A stretch of DNA of 64,000 bases from Limnoperna fortunei. Its lineage: Eukaryota; Mollusca; Bivalvia; Mytilida; Modiolidae. Location: positions 53,766,774-53,830,773 of the forward strand of contig OX104112.1 in assembly GCA_944474755.1 (NCBI GenBank). The letters run 5' to 3'. A program made the translations under genes and the position numbers. Positions 25,846 through 37,341 of this stretch are shown one piece after another. The notes below the pieces were generated by a model. The model was given only the letters and a program-made list of their open reading frames with translations. It was not told the DNA's origin and did not search any database. Positions within the stretch are counted from its first letter, which is position 1. Every line of letters starts with the position of its first letter.

Positions 25846-26712
25846 GTACTTTTTTTCCCAGGAAAATCTGTTACTTGACATGTTAATTTACAGATTTATT
25901 GATTTTGGTATGTAAACATAAAATTACATGTATTGATGATATTTTACAGTGTTAAATGTGATACTAACAAAAAAACCTCTATTCATAAAATTGATTATAA
26001 TTTTGCAGTATATACAGTAAATTTAATATATTTAGCATATTTAAAAAGAAATGTGTTTAAATGTAATGATAATCATTTAATAGTATTTAATTTAATATAA
26101 AGTAGAAAATAGGAATTACATGTATTGAATACAATTGTTTTCTTCTTACTTGTAACCATTATTAGAGAGTTTTGTCATTTTCTAAGAATGGGCCTAAGAG
26201 ATCATTTTCAATAATAATAGTGTATAATATGTCCGGTAGTAAAATAAGTCCCCAGGACTATTTTTACTGTTCAAATATTTTTAGGCTTTAACAGAAAAAT
26301 GAGTCTGGTTGTAAATTAAATCCCTGGGACTATTTTTACTACTAAAATATTTCCATTTCACAGATTTTTATCAACGACCAATTTTGATAATCTTCTTTCA
26401 TTACCTCAATTTATATAGGGATAAAAAGTGTTCATCATGAAAAAGTCATGTTTGTGAATTGATATTTTGTAATGTTACTTAAATAAGTGAGAAGTGTTTA
26501 CAGTGAATAGAATTTGTTTTATAAGAAAATTCAGGTCTGTTAATTGATTTTTTTATCTACTTACTATATATATAGTAAATAAGTGTTACAGTGAATAGAA
26601 TTAATTTTATAAGATAATTGATTAATTCTTCTTTATGCATGTTTATTTTTTCTAGTATTTTCAGTACCGAACTATTATCCCTAAATAGTAACAAAAATAG
26701 TCTGCATTATGC

Positions 26713-26905
26713 GTATTTTACTAGGAAAATTGATACCAGGAGTAGATTTACTAGGAAATTTATACCAGGACTAGATTGACTGGGAAGATTGATCCCAGAC
26801 TAGATTTGCTAGGAAAATAGATCCCAAGGCTAGATTTACTAGACATGGACTTTTCCTAGTAATATTGATCTGTCCAGACTAATTTTACCAGGACTAATTT
26901 ATTGC
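26713..26905. repeat. tandem repeat, unit with 'actaggaaaattgat'
   Basis: Five to six units of about 32 bp ('tactaggaaaattgatacca' then 'ggactaga'), decaying to the right. A related pair with 'gggactatttttact' lies at 26231-26350. Confidence 0.8.
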
Positions 26906-27051
26906 TTACATATAGTGCTTTCAATTCAGAAAACAACCCTTTTTATCAAGATATATATATAATGTATAATGGTAATTTATTTGATTATTATCACATTTTT
27001 GAAAGTCCTTGAATAATGCATTTGCATATCACATATTCCTCTCAATTCCAT

Positions 27052-27281
27052 TGTCTACTATTGATCACGTGGTCTGTAAACACTGAGGTTGTAGGTTCAA
27101 GTCTCATGCGGGCAGGATGTACTCGACTACAATCTTAATTGACAGTGATTGTCATTTTCCTACGGAAGGTCAGGGCTTTTCTCGGGGTATTCTGTCTTCC
27201 CGCCCAAAAAACTGGACACCATAATATAGCTGCAAAATTGCTAAAAGTGGCGTTATACACCATTCAAACAAACAAAACACA
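27052..27281 (+). mobile_element. tRNA-derived SINE, nearly full copy
   Basis: It starts inside the tRNA head ('tctactattgatcacgtgg'), has the B box ('ggttcaagtct'), the body and a CAAA tail. Only the extreme 5' end is missing. Confidence 0.85.
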
Positions 27282-27658
27282 TTCTTTTCATAAGAACAAG
27301 ACCATGTAGCCATAGTCTGTTATTCAAAATAAATAGAAATTGTAACACTTGGTAGGTGAGCATTTTGAATTTCGGTGTTTATATCAGAACCTTAATAAAA
27401 TAGAGTTTATATCATTATTGTAGTCCTCATATTGGGATTGGGGTAGGAGGGTCAACCAGGTTCATGACATTGATGTGTACAACATGTATAGTGCACTACA
27501 GACTAAAAACAAAGTGACAATTTGCTTTGTATTATTGATAGTTTCAAAAGCACTAACATCTACCACGGAAGTATTGTTTTATACATATTTTGTTTAAATA
27601 CAAAAGTACTCAAACATTTCAAAATAATGTCTTCACAAAGGCCATGCTTTACAAAATA

Positions 27659-27820
27659 TAATTAATTGACAAGGATTGCCAGTTTTCCTACCGCAGGTCG
27701 GGGGTTCTCTCCGGGTACTCCGGCTTCCTCCCCCAATAAAAACTGGACGCCATGAAATAGCTGAAAAATTGCTGAAAGTGGCGTTAAAACACCATTCAAA
27801 CAAACAAAACAAACAAAATA
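27659..27820 (+). mobile_element. tRNA-derived SINE, 5'-truncated copy
   Basis: The body is very close to the 929 copy ('ttgccagttttcctaccgc', 'cgggtactccggcttcctcc', 'ggcgttaaaacaccattc') with a longer CAAA/CAAAA tail. The head is missing, and this looks the youngest of the truncated copies. Confidence 0.85.
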
Positions 27821-27989
27821 TAATTCTATAGAATGCACTATAAATACATGTTAAGGGTAGGTAACTCATTAGTAAGCAGTACAAAAGTTAAATCAAATTC
27901 TGTTAAATTTTGTTAACAATATCACGGTTCGTAATGAACATTTCAAACCGTCAAGTACAGTTACTTGACTGTACTTAAGTATGTCTCTT

Positions 27990-28090
27990 CTATTGTCTAT
28001 TATTACAATATATTCTATTGCCTAGTTTTACAATCAATTTGATCATCTATTATTACAATCTATTCTATTTTCTATTATAGCAAATTGTCT
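27990..28090. repeat. 'ctattattacaatctatt' minisatellite
   Basis: Units of about 25-40 bp built from 'tctattattacaatctattc'. The same motif makes up the terminal 44-bp repeat at 28511 and the tract at 42085-42330. All may be subterminal sequence of one transposon family. Confidence 0.65.
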
Positions 28091-28230
28091 TATGTATATT
28101 ATTTAAGGACTGTTTTCAATTTCTGGTTAAATTTTTTGATATAAAAGACTAGGTCAGTTTACGCCAATAGACCGCGAAGCGTTCTATAAACAGCGTAAAC
28201 GCACCCAAAGTCGTCTATAAAGGAAATTAA

Positions 28231-28491
28231 ATTATCGCTATTTTGCAGTATTTTCCTTTGATCTTTGTGTGCGATATTATTCCATCTCACTCTACTAGCG
28301 TGAGATGGGCCCATCTCAGCTCGCTGTCAAGACGTCATTAAGTAAGCACTGTGACGTCACAATGTTACAAAACAGCGATAAACAGATTATTTACGTTTTA
28401 TGAAACTCGATGCATTTTCTTGTCATCTCATCTCATATCGATGAGATATGGACGAGAAAACGCATCTCGTTTCAAAAAACATAAATAATCT
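28231..28491 (+). mobile_element. hairpin MITE, copy 1
   Basis: It matches 37342-37613 in reverse complement over its full length. Shared parts include 'tttgatctttgtgtgcgata', 'cactctactagcgtgagatg' and 'gtgacgtcaca'. Its right third is a hairpin of 'attatttacgttttatgaaa' against its complement around a 'catctcatctc' core. No coding frame was seen. Confidence 0.8.
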
Positions 28492-28510
28492 ATAAATATT
28501 ACAATATTTT

Positions 28511-28554
28511 CTATTCGTTGTCAACTATTATTATAATCTATTTTATTCTGCAAC
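28511..28554 (+). repeat. left 44-bp terminal inverted repeat of helicase/transposase element
   Basis: It starts 'ctattcgttgtcaactatta' and is a perfect reverse complement of 40969-41012. The following 140 bp (to about 28694) is also found at 41734-41880, where it is joined to sequence from the right end. This supports the reading of 28511 as an element end. A clear target duplication was not found. Confidence 0.75.
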
Positions 28555-28823
28555 CAGAAAATACATTTTATACTAATGAACAACATGAAAAACTTGCAGT
28601 TCTAGCCGATTTTTGACTTGAAATTTTCGGCGCGTATTCGAGTGATAGCCTGACGTCACAAACAAATATCGTATTCGACAACATACCGTAAACTAGACCG
28701 GTTCCCATCCATCAAATCTCGTCCCGCGATATTGACGACTGGCACTGGCCAATTTAACCTTGACATTGATTTTCACTATTCGCTGCAAGACTATAAATAC
28801 ATCCGGGCTTTCGCTGATACGAT

Positions 28824-29094
28824 ATGGCTGCAAACTAGGCTGTTACAAAGTTTAAATACCAGTCTCTAAAAGAAAAACAGATAGAAGTTTTGATCAAATG
28901 CAAATCAGATGATGTTATTTGTGTTCTTCCAACTGGTTACGAAACAATAATTATACAGTGTCTGCCGTTTTTGACATCATTCAGGGTAGGGTAGTATCAG
29001 CCCATTATAAATGCATTCATAGAAGGACAGTCGTCCTGTTTCGCAGGGCATTGCATAGTAGTTAATGTCCATTTAATAAAAGCTATATGTGGAG
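28824..29094 (+). pseudogene. RecQ-like DNA helicase, N-terminal exon
   Basis: After ATG at 28824 and a stop at codon 5, the frame reads FKYQSLKEKQIEVLIKCKSDD, then VICVLPTGY. This is a RecQ-type motif 0 with the start of the Walker A loop, which in active enzymes is PTGxGKS; here it reads PTGYETI, so the nucleotide-binding Lys is lost. After a frameshift, QPIINAFIEGQSSC follows, resembling motif Ia (SPLxALIxxQ). The segment ends at a good splice donor, 'ggag|gtaaga' (29095). RecQ helicases unwind DNA 3' to 5' using ATP, but this copy looks inactive. It lies 0.3 kb inside the left terminal repeat and in the same orientation as the helicase C-terminal piece at 34.4 kb. Confidence 0.7.
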
Positions 29095-29188
29095 GTAAGA
29101 ATGTTTGTAATCTTCAACTCGGTTTCCTTGTCTGTTGAGGACAATGATCAATCATGCAGTCATTAACATCTTATAAAATTTAGAAGTT

Positions 29189-29416
29189 CTATAAATATAA
29201 CTGATGAATTAAATACTGAAGAACATCTAGATTTTCTTCATCAGTGATGCACCTAGCTTGATAGTCATGCACAAGTTCATCCATGTTTAGATGTGTAAAC
29301 TGATAAAATTCTCCCAAATACACAGTACTAGACATTCCGATACCTTTCTGTAATCCCAAAATTTCTTCAACATGTAGTACAATACATTTTTTAAACCAAT
29401 GCTCCAATTTAAACAA
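29189..29416 (-). CDS. short unrecognised ORF inside the element
   Basis: A 75-codon minus-strand frame with a non-random, helical, acidic C-terminus (MDELVHDYQARCITDEENLD, then VLQYLIHQLYL and a stop). I do not recognise a domain. It sits on the transposase strand and could be a last exon of that gene, or chance. Confidence 0.25.
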   Translation of the reverse strand: MFKLEHWFKKCIVLHVEEILGLQKGIGMSSTVYLGEFYQFTHLNMDELVHDYQARCITDEENLDVLQYLIHQLYL

Positions 29417-29630
29417 ATTTTATATGAATAACATTTTTAATTACATTTTATTGTCAGAATTGCCTTACATAGCATATTACACATACATTATAGAGAACTG
29501 GTGACGTAGTATACAATGTCAAAAATGAGGTCATTAGAAAAATTGGAAGATAAATTAGCAATAACCGGATGCTTACCTTTAATTTTTTGCAGGTGTGTAG
29601 GAGTTTATCTATGAAACAAATGGGTAATTA

Positions 29631-29992
29631 CAGTGTGGGAAACGAAATTTTTGTTCAGCTCGCCATTCTGGCTAGTACCAAAATAATAGTACTTGCTGAA
29701 TTAATAATCTACTAGCCATAGTTGGGAAGTAGGTTTTCAAAGTTTGTCAACAACATTTAACATTTACACAGGGTAAATAAAGATCTTAAAATTAAAAGAT
29801 TCTTGAATTAACATTGCAAATACACCGAACCCACTCTTTTAAGATACATTTATCATTTGGAAAGAATGACTTGTAAATTTTTTCTTGAACTCGCCTCAAA
29901 ATTTCAGCTCGCAGCTCGCAGATGAACTTAACTTGCCAAAATTCTTCTCAACTCGATTTCGGAGAGTTGGCTAGTGGCCGTTTCCCACACTG
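29631..29992. mobile_element. hAT-like MITE
   Basis: The terminal inverted repeats are 'cagtgtgggaaacg' and 'cgtttcccacactg', a form common for hAT elements. The flanking octamers 'ggtaatta' and 'agtaaata' agree at six of eight positions, consistent with an aged 8-bp target duplication. The interior has 'agctcgc' repeats and no coding frame. Confidence 0.75.
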
Positions 29993-30094
29993 AGTAAATA
30001 AATAATATCTATTGGATAAAAAAACAAGTTTTTTTCCATAATATATTACACTATCGAGAACCGGCAAAACCAGGATACATGTTCTATGTTTACA

Positions 30095-30890
30095 TCTGTA
30101 GCACTAGGTAACTATTTTGCAACATTTATCCAAACTTTTATAAACTGCACAACTATATTTGTTACAAAATGATTGACTCCTTTGTTTTTTATGTCATGCA
30201 GTTATATATACTAGTAGAATATATTGGCAACAAATTAGTGTTGCATTTTTGCTGCTGTTCATGCTTTGCTCTGTAAATAATATCTATTGGATTAAAAACA
30301 AATGACTAGAAGCTATCATTTGTTTGTAAATGTATCACTACTAACATTTACACAAGCTTCTATAGTACAAGGTAGTACATTTCAATTATATTGAAAAGAT
30401 GTCAGTTCAAATCTGACTAGAAGCTGTCATTTGTTTGAATTTTGCTTAGCCATTCTGCTTTACTTGTAACAATAAAATGTTCTAAGAATTTTTTGCTGTG
30501 CTTATATAACAAAATGTTAGCAATTTTGATACGCTTAGCTTGGTACATGTGCTTTGTATACTACATCTGTAGCACAAGGTACAATGGTAATTGGCAACAT
30601 GTATCCAAACTTTTATAAACTGTACAACTATGTTTGTTTACTTGCAAAATGTTCGACTCCTGCTTGTTTTTATGACATGATGACATGAAGTTATATCTAG
30701 AATATATTTGCAACAAATTAGTTGTATTTTTGCTGCCTAACACCCTTTCATGCTTTGCTCTGTTAATGTACCCTTATGTATCACTCCTAACATTTACACA
30801 AGCTTCTATAGTACAAGGTAGTACATTTCAATTATATTATTGAAAAGATGTAAGTTCAAATCTTACTAGAAGCTATCATTTGTTTGAAGC
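30095..30890. repeat. two-copy direct duplication, about 465-bp spacing
   Basis: About 30095-30440 and 30560-30890 align along their length. Shared strings include 'atccaaacttttataaactg', 'catgctttgctctgt', 'taacatttacacaagcttc' and 'tatagtacaaggtagtacat'. No coding frame was seen. Confidence 0.85.
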
Positions 30891-30915
30891 TTTACTAACT
30901 TTACCAATAACTTTT

Positions 30916-31026
30916 TGGTTCCCTCATGGTACTCGGGCTTCCTCAACACATTAAAAACTGGATGCATGATATAGCTGAAAAATTGCTCAAAGAGGCGTTA
31001 AACAATATTCAAACAAACAAACAAAA
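30916..31026 (+). mobile_element. tRNA-derived SINE, 3' fragment
   Basis: 3' body only ('ggtactcgggcttcctc', 'agctgaaaaattgctc', 'ggcgttaaacaatattc') with a CAAA tail. Confidence 0.75.
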
Positions 31027-31584
31027 CCAATACCCTTTTTACCAAATGCTGTATTTGTGCATTTAACCAAACTGTTTTTGCCATGTTTAATCATAAATAC
31101 ATGTAAAATAAAGAATGTGGAATACAGACACAAATTCTTTTATTTCGTCTTACAAGTTGCTTTATATACAAGAATGAATACATGTAGTATGCAGTGATTT
31201 AAGTACATGTATTGACATTTATGTACACAGTTAAAAAACAATTATGCCATAATCTTTCTCATATTAAAGACAGAACACATGAACAAACAGCAACATCAGC
31301 ATATTTTATATCTAGGTTCATATATATAGTTGTGTACTATATATATTATTCAATATTGCAAATTATATAATAAAATTTGATGTCAAAATGTAACGATAGT
31401 TTAAAACATCATAAAGAATAAACAGTCATTATACTATAAAGAATGTTTTCTTAATTTTGCTCAGCTGAATTGAAAGTAGTGATCAAGCTCAAGTTGAATT
31501 ACAGAAACTAAAAAATGGAGACGTCACATACATATTAAGCCATCTAGAGCATATGTCTGAACCATTAGCAACATGGGTAAAATA

Positions 31585-32065
31585 CTAGAGGCTCTTCAGA
31601 GCCTGTATCGCTCACATGACTTACAAAAAAAATGTTGAAGTTCCTATCGTCTGGAAAAACTTAAAATAATAAGATTTCTATCAAAGATTCACTTCTGCAT
31701 TATTTGGTTTAATTGTATGGAACAGAAGCTTTTTGTATGATTTTACCATAGGGTCCTATGTTAAGCTGTGTTCCACTGTGGTGGCCATCTTGGATTTTGG
31801 ATCATCACAAAAAACTCAAACTTTGTAGAGGACAATCTTAAGTACATATCTGCAATATTGGCCCTGGAAGCCATGTTGAATTTGCAATTGCCTCAAAATA
31901 TTAAGATAACTATCCAACCTTCATTTCTTCATAATTTGGCTTCATTGTGTGGAACAGTTTTCGAAAAGAAGTTGTTGGTATGTTTTTCCCATAGGGTCCT
32001 ATGTTAAATTATGTCCTGCGATGGCAGCCATCTTGGATTTTGGATCTGCACAAAAAAACTCAAAC
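31585..32065 (+). repeat. related long tandem-repeat element, short copy
   Basis: It opens like the element at 32217 ('actagaggctc', 'agcctgtatcgctcac'), then carries two units of about 240 bp, each with 'catagggtcctatgtta', 'gccatcttggattttggatc' and 'aaaactcaaactttg'. The typical right end is absent. Confidence 0.7.
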
Positions 32066-32216
32066 TTTGTTTTATATGTTGTACATATATAATTTGTGAG
32101 ATGTAATATTTTAGTTAACAAATTTAATTGTATAAAACCAAAAAGTTAATCTCATCAATATTCAATTAACATCATTCCATACCCACTAAAGACAATTTTA
32201 TTTGCCCATTTTTAAA

Positions 32217-34169
32217 CTAGAGGCTCCCAGGAGCCTGTATCGCTCACCTGAACCTGAAACCAAACAACCCTTTTCTATACAGCTTTTCTTTGCTATAAGG
32301 AATTGTCCAACACTTCTGCAAAAGTCATAATAATTCCTATAAGGAGGAGCTTTTGATGCTTAGAGGGAGAAGGGAGGTTCACTTCAAATTTGCTGTACCT
32401 GTTATACTTTTTTAACTATCAGTCGAAAACTCTCTTGACTCCCCCCCCCCCATTTTCTATTTTAAGCTAACGTAGCTATATAGGTAGTCAGGTGTCATGA
32501 TTTCCACAATTTTGGTAGAGGACGTCCTAAAGATGATGTGTGCAATGTTTCAAAGCAGTCCTTTCATGGGTTAAAGAGGAGAAGATTTTTTAAAATCAAT
32601 TAAAATTGATTAAAAAAATGTTCAAGGAGAATAATTCCTAAACGGTTCATCAGACAATCTTGACCCTAAGTCATTTTTGTAGCCCTCATAGAGCAGAACA
32701 ATTAAGCAATACTAACTTTTTCTCTAGTTCAAATAATTTTCAAGATTTTAAGGCAAAAATGTCAAAAATAATCAATTTTGACAATTAAAGGGCAATAACT
32801 CCTATAAGGAGTCCTCATACAACTTCAACCCAATGGAGTGTTTCGTAGAGCTTTTGATGCCGATGAAGGCATATCTCTTCGGTTTTCTTGTATCTGTTAT
32901 ACTTTTTGAACTATAAGCCAAAAACTGTATTTTACCCCCCCCCTCCATTCTATTTTTAGCCATGGCGGCCATGTTGGTTAATCTGCAGCCATGGTTGGTG
33001 CAAGCTTGGTTAAGGACATTTGACGGATGATGTGTACAAAGTTTCAAAGCAGTACTTTCAGTGGTTTCAGAGGAGAAGATTTGAAAAAATCAATTAAAAC
33101 CGATTAAAATAAACAGTTCAAGGGGAATAACTCTTAAACGTGTAATCAGACAATCTTGACCCTAAGGCAATTTTGTAGCCCTCATAGAGCAGAACAATTA
33201 AGCAATGCTAACTTTTTCTCTAGTTCTAATAATTTTCAAGATTTTGAGGCAAAATGGCTAAAATCAACAATTTCGACAATTAAAGGGCAATAACTCCTAT
33301 AAGGAGTCATCATACAACTTCAACCCAATGGAGTGTTTCGTAGAGCTTTTGATGCAGATGAAGACTTGTCTCTTTGGTTTTCCTGTATCTGTTACACTTT
33401 TTTAAATATAAGCCAAAAACTGTATTTTACCGCCCCCCCCCATCCAATTTTTAGCCATGGTGGCCAGGTTGGTTAATCTGCAGCCATGGTTGGTGCAAAC
33501 TTGGTTGAGGACATTTGACAGATGATGTGTACAAAGTTTCAAAGCAGTACTTTCAGTTGTTTCAGAGGAGAAGATTTTAAAAAATCAATTAAAACCGATA
33601 AAAAAAAACAGTTCAAGGGGAATAACTCTTAAACGGTTTATCAGACAATCTTGACCGTAAGTCATTTTTGTAGCCCTCATAGAGCAGAACAATTAAGCAA
33701 TGCTATCTTTTTCTCTAGTTCTAATAATTTTCAAGATTTTGAGGCAAAAATGGCAAAAATCATCAATTTTGACAATTAAAGGGCAATAACTCCTACAAGG
33801 AGTCATCATACAACTTTGACCCAATGGAGTGTTTGGTAGAGCTTTAGATGCTGAAGAAGGTAGGTCTCTTCGGTTTTCCTGTATCTGTTATACTTTTTGA
33901 ACTATAAGCAAAAAACTGTATTTTGACCCCTCTGTTCTATTTTTAGCCATGGCGGCCATGTTGGTTGGTCTGAGGCCATGATTTGGGCAAACTTGGTAGA
34001 GGGCATTTTACTGATGATGTATGCAAAGTTTCAAAGCAATCCCTTCAGTGGTTTTTGAGGAGAAGATTTTTGAAGAAAAGTTAACGACGACGACGACGAC
34101 GACGACGGACGACGACGGACGCCAAGTGATGGCAATAGCTCACATGACCCTTCGGGTCAGGTGAGCTAA
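32217..34169 (+). mobile_element. 2-kb long tandem-repeat element, possibly Helitron-like
   Basis: The left end is 'ctagaggctcccaggagcct', which contains a small stem. Three to four internal units of about 490 bp each repeat 'aaagggcaataactcctat', 'aaggagtcatcatacaactt', 'cccaatggagtgtttcgtag', a poly-C run, 'ttttagccatggcggccatg' and 'gaggagaagatt'. A (GAC)n tract at 34083-34125 follows. The end is 'acgccaagtgatggcaatag' then a 'gacccttcgggtc' hairpin and 'aggtgagctaa'. A hairpin about 7-8 nt before CTAA is what Helitron 3' ends look like, but no 5' TC or A-T insertion site could be proven. It is non-coding. Confidence 0.8.
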
Positions 34170-34426
34170 AAAAAAGAACATCTATTCAATTTTAAACTGC
34201 AAAATCTAACTTGCAATTCATTCTGTATTTTAATGTTCTTGCACATCAATATTTGCTAGCTATGTCGTTAAGGACATACATTGTGAAGTCTCCTCCAGGG
34301 AGTGAAAGAACTGAATTTATTTCACTAGGAAATCTCAGTATTTCATAGCTGTCATAATAATAAATAGTCTTAACACACATTTATACCATCTGCTAGTACA
34401 TAATTTTCATTATAACTTACTTTAAA

Positions 34427-34881
34427 ACAATGGACGAGTATTGTTCGACTTCGTTCTGTCGCAGAGAGTTCATGTTACATTACTATTACTTTAATATGGA
34501 TCAAGGCAGCAGTAAGCACAACTGTTGCGATAATTGTTTGAAAGACTGTTCATGTGAAAATTGTATAAGTAGATCTTTTCACCAAGTAGAAATTGCAGAA
34601 AATAACCAAAACAAATGTAAAATTTGCAAGGCCAGCCAAAATAGCATGTGCTAAAATCTAGACTAAAGAAATATTTTGCTGCTGAAAATAATGTTCAAAC
34701 ATCAATGTGTGTTTCTGCTATGAAAACTGGCTTATTAGACCATCTTATTAATATCCTAATTAATGATATAAATATGTATGCATCTGAAGACACTCTTAAA
34801 AGGAATTTTCCAGACCTTGAGAAACATTACATTGTAAATATTTCAGCTATATTGTCTAAAGTCATTAACCTTGAAATCTAA
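34427..34881 (+). pseudogene. RecQ-like helicase, C-terminal zinc region
   Basis: The first frame (34430-34654) reads MDEYCSTSFCRREFMLHYY, then SSKHNCCDNCLKDCSCENC. This is the cysteine pattern of the RecQ zinc-binding subdomain (Cys-Arg-Arg, then CCDNC). A small frameshift near 34645 leads into the second frame (to 34881, TAA), SRLKKYFAAENN...FPDLEKHY, resembling the winged-helix/tail region. The central ATPase parts (motifs II-VI) between 29.1 and 34.4 kb were not found; SINE, MITE and tandem-repeat elements occupy that space. Together with 28824-29094 it looks like one decayed multi-exon helicase gene. Confidence 0.7.
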
Positions 34882-35401
34882 ATGTACCAAACTTTATGAT
34901 CCTGATTTATGGCAATTGATGCTATTGGATAGGATGAACATTTTGTCACCTATGAACCCATACTGAATTATATACAAAATTGACATTACAAATCTATTTC
35001 ATCAATTAATACATGTAATTATTTAATAGAAATATCATCCATGTTTCCTTGCATACAAAATACACAAAGTGAACATTAATAAAAAACATGTACAGTTTAA
35101 ATATACATGTAGTAGTAATCCTTCACCATTTCATTAAATAGAAAGCGATCATAATTCTGCTCTTATGCCTATGAAACTATTCTTGCAACTTATGCCAATC
35201 AATAGTTTCCACTTGTGATTTTGTAATGTTATAAAATTGTCTAAACGTCCTTCTGTATATACAATCAGATTTACTGTTTTGAGGTCATTTTAGATAATTT
35301 AGTCTGCTTCCATATCACTTTTATTTTTGTGTTTATTAGATCAAACTACAACTACAGTCCAATTGTTCACCAATTGCCTTAATAAAAGGTAACGCTGCAG
35401 A

Positions 35402-35800
35402 TCAATTGTTTATGTTTACATCAGTTTTATTGGAATTCATGTGCTTAATATTTGATTTAACATCCTCGACTATCCACTCCATTATCAGGCCTGCAGACAC
35501 ATTTGTGTGAGATTTACCACCTGTGTTCACAAAACATGCATGTAAAACCTGACAAGTCTCTTGTAAGCCTAACAACCTATATTGCTGTAATTGCATTCTT
35601 AGTATTTCTTATGGATATTTAGCTTGCTTGTTCTTTCCCCATAGCAATATCATAATAATTTTAAATAATGATAAGATTTTTTGTCTATCTGTGGTTTTTA
35701 GCAATTGCAGTAAGTTTTTGAAAACACACCCAACTTCTAGAGCATCTGTGTGAAATGAATTTGTGTACACAATTATTTGTTGGTGGCGGAACATGACATC
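35402..35800 (-). pseudogene. DUF6589-like (Academ-type transposase) exon, broken
   Basis: One minus-strand frame with a single internal TAA (about 35609) runs from VFKNLLQLLKTTDRQ through WGKNKQAKYP, then RMQLQQYRLLGLQETCQVL, CFVNTGGKSHTNVSAGLIME and WIVEDVKSNIKHMNSNKTD. The pattern 'FVNTxGKxxxNxxxxLxMExxxxxxK...NKT' resembles DUF6589 proteins, which as I recall include Academ-superfamily transposases. The match is by eye and unverified. It lies between helicase C-terminus and right terminal repeat, on the opposite strand from the helicase. Confidence 0.4.
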
Positions 35801-35889
35801 GGTGTGAAATGATTTTTTGAGATTTCTTTCAACTTCATATTCAAATTATTCAAAATGGAATCATGTAAAATAATAAACAAAAATCATAC

Positions 35890-36286
35890 CAAACAATACT
35901 TCATGCAATAATTGTTGCAAATCATCAATCAAAAACACAAGTATATTTTGTTTTAAGGGTGACATGTCTAAAACAGTGCTAGCAATTAATTTAGGTCTTT
36001 TTGAATTAAGTATAATTTTCAGCCTAGCTATCTGTGAAACTGTTAAGGAGGAAATCATCTCGGCTGCTGTAGAAGATTGGGATGGTATAACTTTGCTCTT
36101 CCTGATTTTGTTTTTCCCAAGTTTACTGTTGTTTGTTATATAATTGTGATCTGACAATGATAGGTGAGCGAGAGGATCTGAAGGAACTTGTTGGTTATTA
36201 TCATTATTTAGAAAAGTTGTTGGTAATGGTTGGTTGCAATTGTGTTCCAACATTTCTGTATTTGACATGCATACATCATTGCAATC
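35890..36286 (-). CDS. internal exon of same minus-strand gene
   Basis: The exon has a strong acceptor ('ttatttttcag|gattgc', AG at 36287-36288) and a donor ('ttg|gtatga', GT at 35889-35888), and is fully open over 397 bp. The product is polar and low-complexity first (CNDVCMSNTEMLEHNC; then HLSLSDHNYITNNSKLGKNK) and ends with LTVSQIARLKIILNSKRPKL and DMSPLKQNILVFLIDDLQQL. No domain is recognised. Position and strand suggest it precedes the DUF6589-like exon. Confidence 0.45.
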
Positions 36287-36741
36287 CTGAAAAATAAATA
36301 ATGTGGAGGAACAATAATTCAGAGCACTTGTAAGTCTTCAAGTGTGACTTGGAGTACTGCCATCAGACTCATTAACATTGTTTATAACATTGTAATTGTT
36401 GTCCACCAGTTTCATTCTATTGGCAAATTAAAAATATGCATCAGTTTTATTTTATTGCTGCAAAAGAATGCAAAAAAAGATATATGACAGACATGAATAA
36501 GATTGCACTTTTGCATTGGTATGATGCATTGGTATGATCACAGATGGATATCTGTTTGTGTTGGGAAATAAATTATCATTTATATTTTTGTTTGAAAGGT
36601 GTTTTAGACACTATTATTCAGCTATATCACCCAAACTTCAGTATAAAACTTGCAATCCTTCGTCATTTAAGATTGGAGTCTGGCACACCCAGACAGCAGT
36701 GACAAACATTCAAACCTACATTGGCTACAACCTCAAAGACG

Positions 36742-36797
36742 GATCATGTGATTAGTTGTAGAACTACCATGTGAGAACTATCTTAACCACTCGTCCA
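36742..36797 (-). mobile_element. tRNA-head fragment of SINE
   Basis: On the minus strand 'acgagtggttaagatagttc' with 'ctaatcacatgatc' matches the SINE head. The body is missing. A shorter relic ('gaagagtggttaa') is at about 37183-37196. Confidence 0.5.
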
Positions 36798-36884
36798 CTA
36801 TTTATAAAACATGAATCTATTTATATCTTGTATTATCTTTATGACATAAAAATTCATTTCCAATATTAGAAAAATTAGTCTTAC

Positions 36885-36980
36885 CTGACCAGTTAACAAT
36901 ATAAACTTTTAAGTCTAAAGTCTTGAAGTGATGATACACTGTATACCTATCCCTCATGAAACAATTTGGACATTTTCAAT
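36885..36980 (-). pseudogene. exon-like repeat, copy 1
   Basis: On the minus strand it is bordered by 'cctttttag|attg' and 'tggtcag|gtaaga'. It aligns with 37802-37884 and its 3' part with 37292-37341, including intron sequence ('aaaaattagtcttacctgacc' region). Frame 1 is broken here by stops. Another frame shows a CPNC pair, but an upstream TGA lies in it. Confidence 0.4.
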
Positions 36981-37291
36981 CTAAAAAGGAAAAACAAGAA
37001 CTGTTCAATTTTAAGTTAGACTTTAGTACAATGGATTCATCATATTGACAGTCTTCTGTGGAACAACAAAAGGCTGAAAGAGATTGTGTTTTTTGGCCAG
37101 TGTACTTCCCATGTCATTTTAGCACTGTACTACTGTGGTGCTTTTTTTTTGTATTTTTTTTAGGTAATTGAAAAACTGAATTAACCACTCTTCCACCAAG
37201 GCCTCGTCTCATTTATAAAACATGAATCTTTTTATATCCTGTATTCTCTCTATGACAAATTCATTTCTAATATTAGAAAAATTAGTCTTAC

Positions 37292-37341
37292 CTGACCTCC
37301 AAACATACAGATTAAATCTGAAATCATGATGTAATGATTAC
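37292..37341 (-). pseudogene. exon-like repeat, copy 2, interrupted
   Basis: The donor 'gtcag|gtaaga' and about 50 bp of the exon-like repeat are present. The upstream part is replaced by the hairpin MITE that starts at 37342. Confidence 0.4.
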
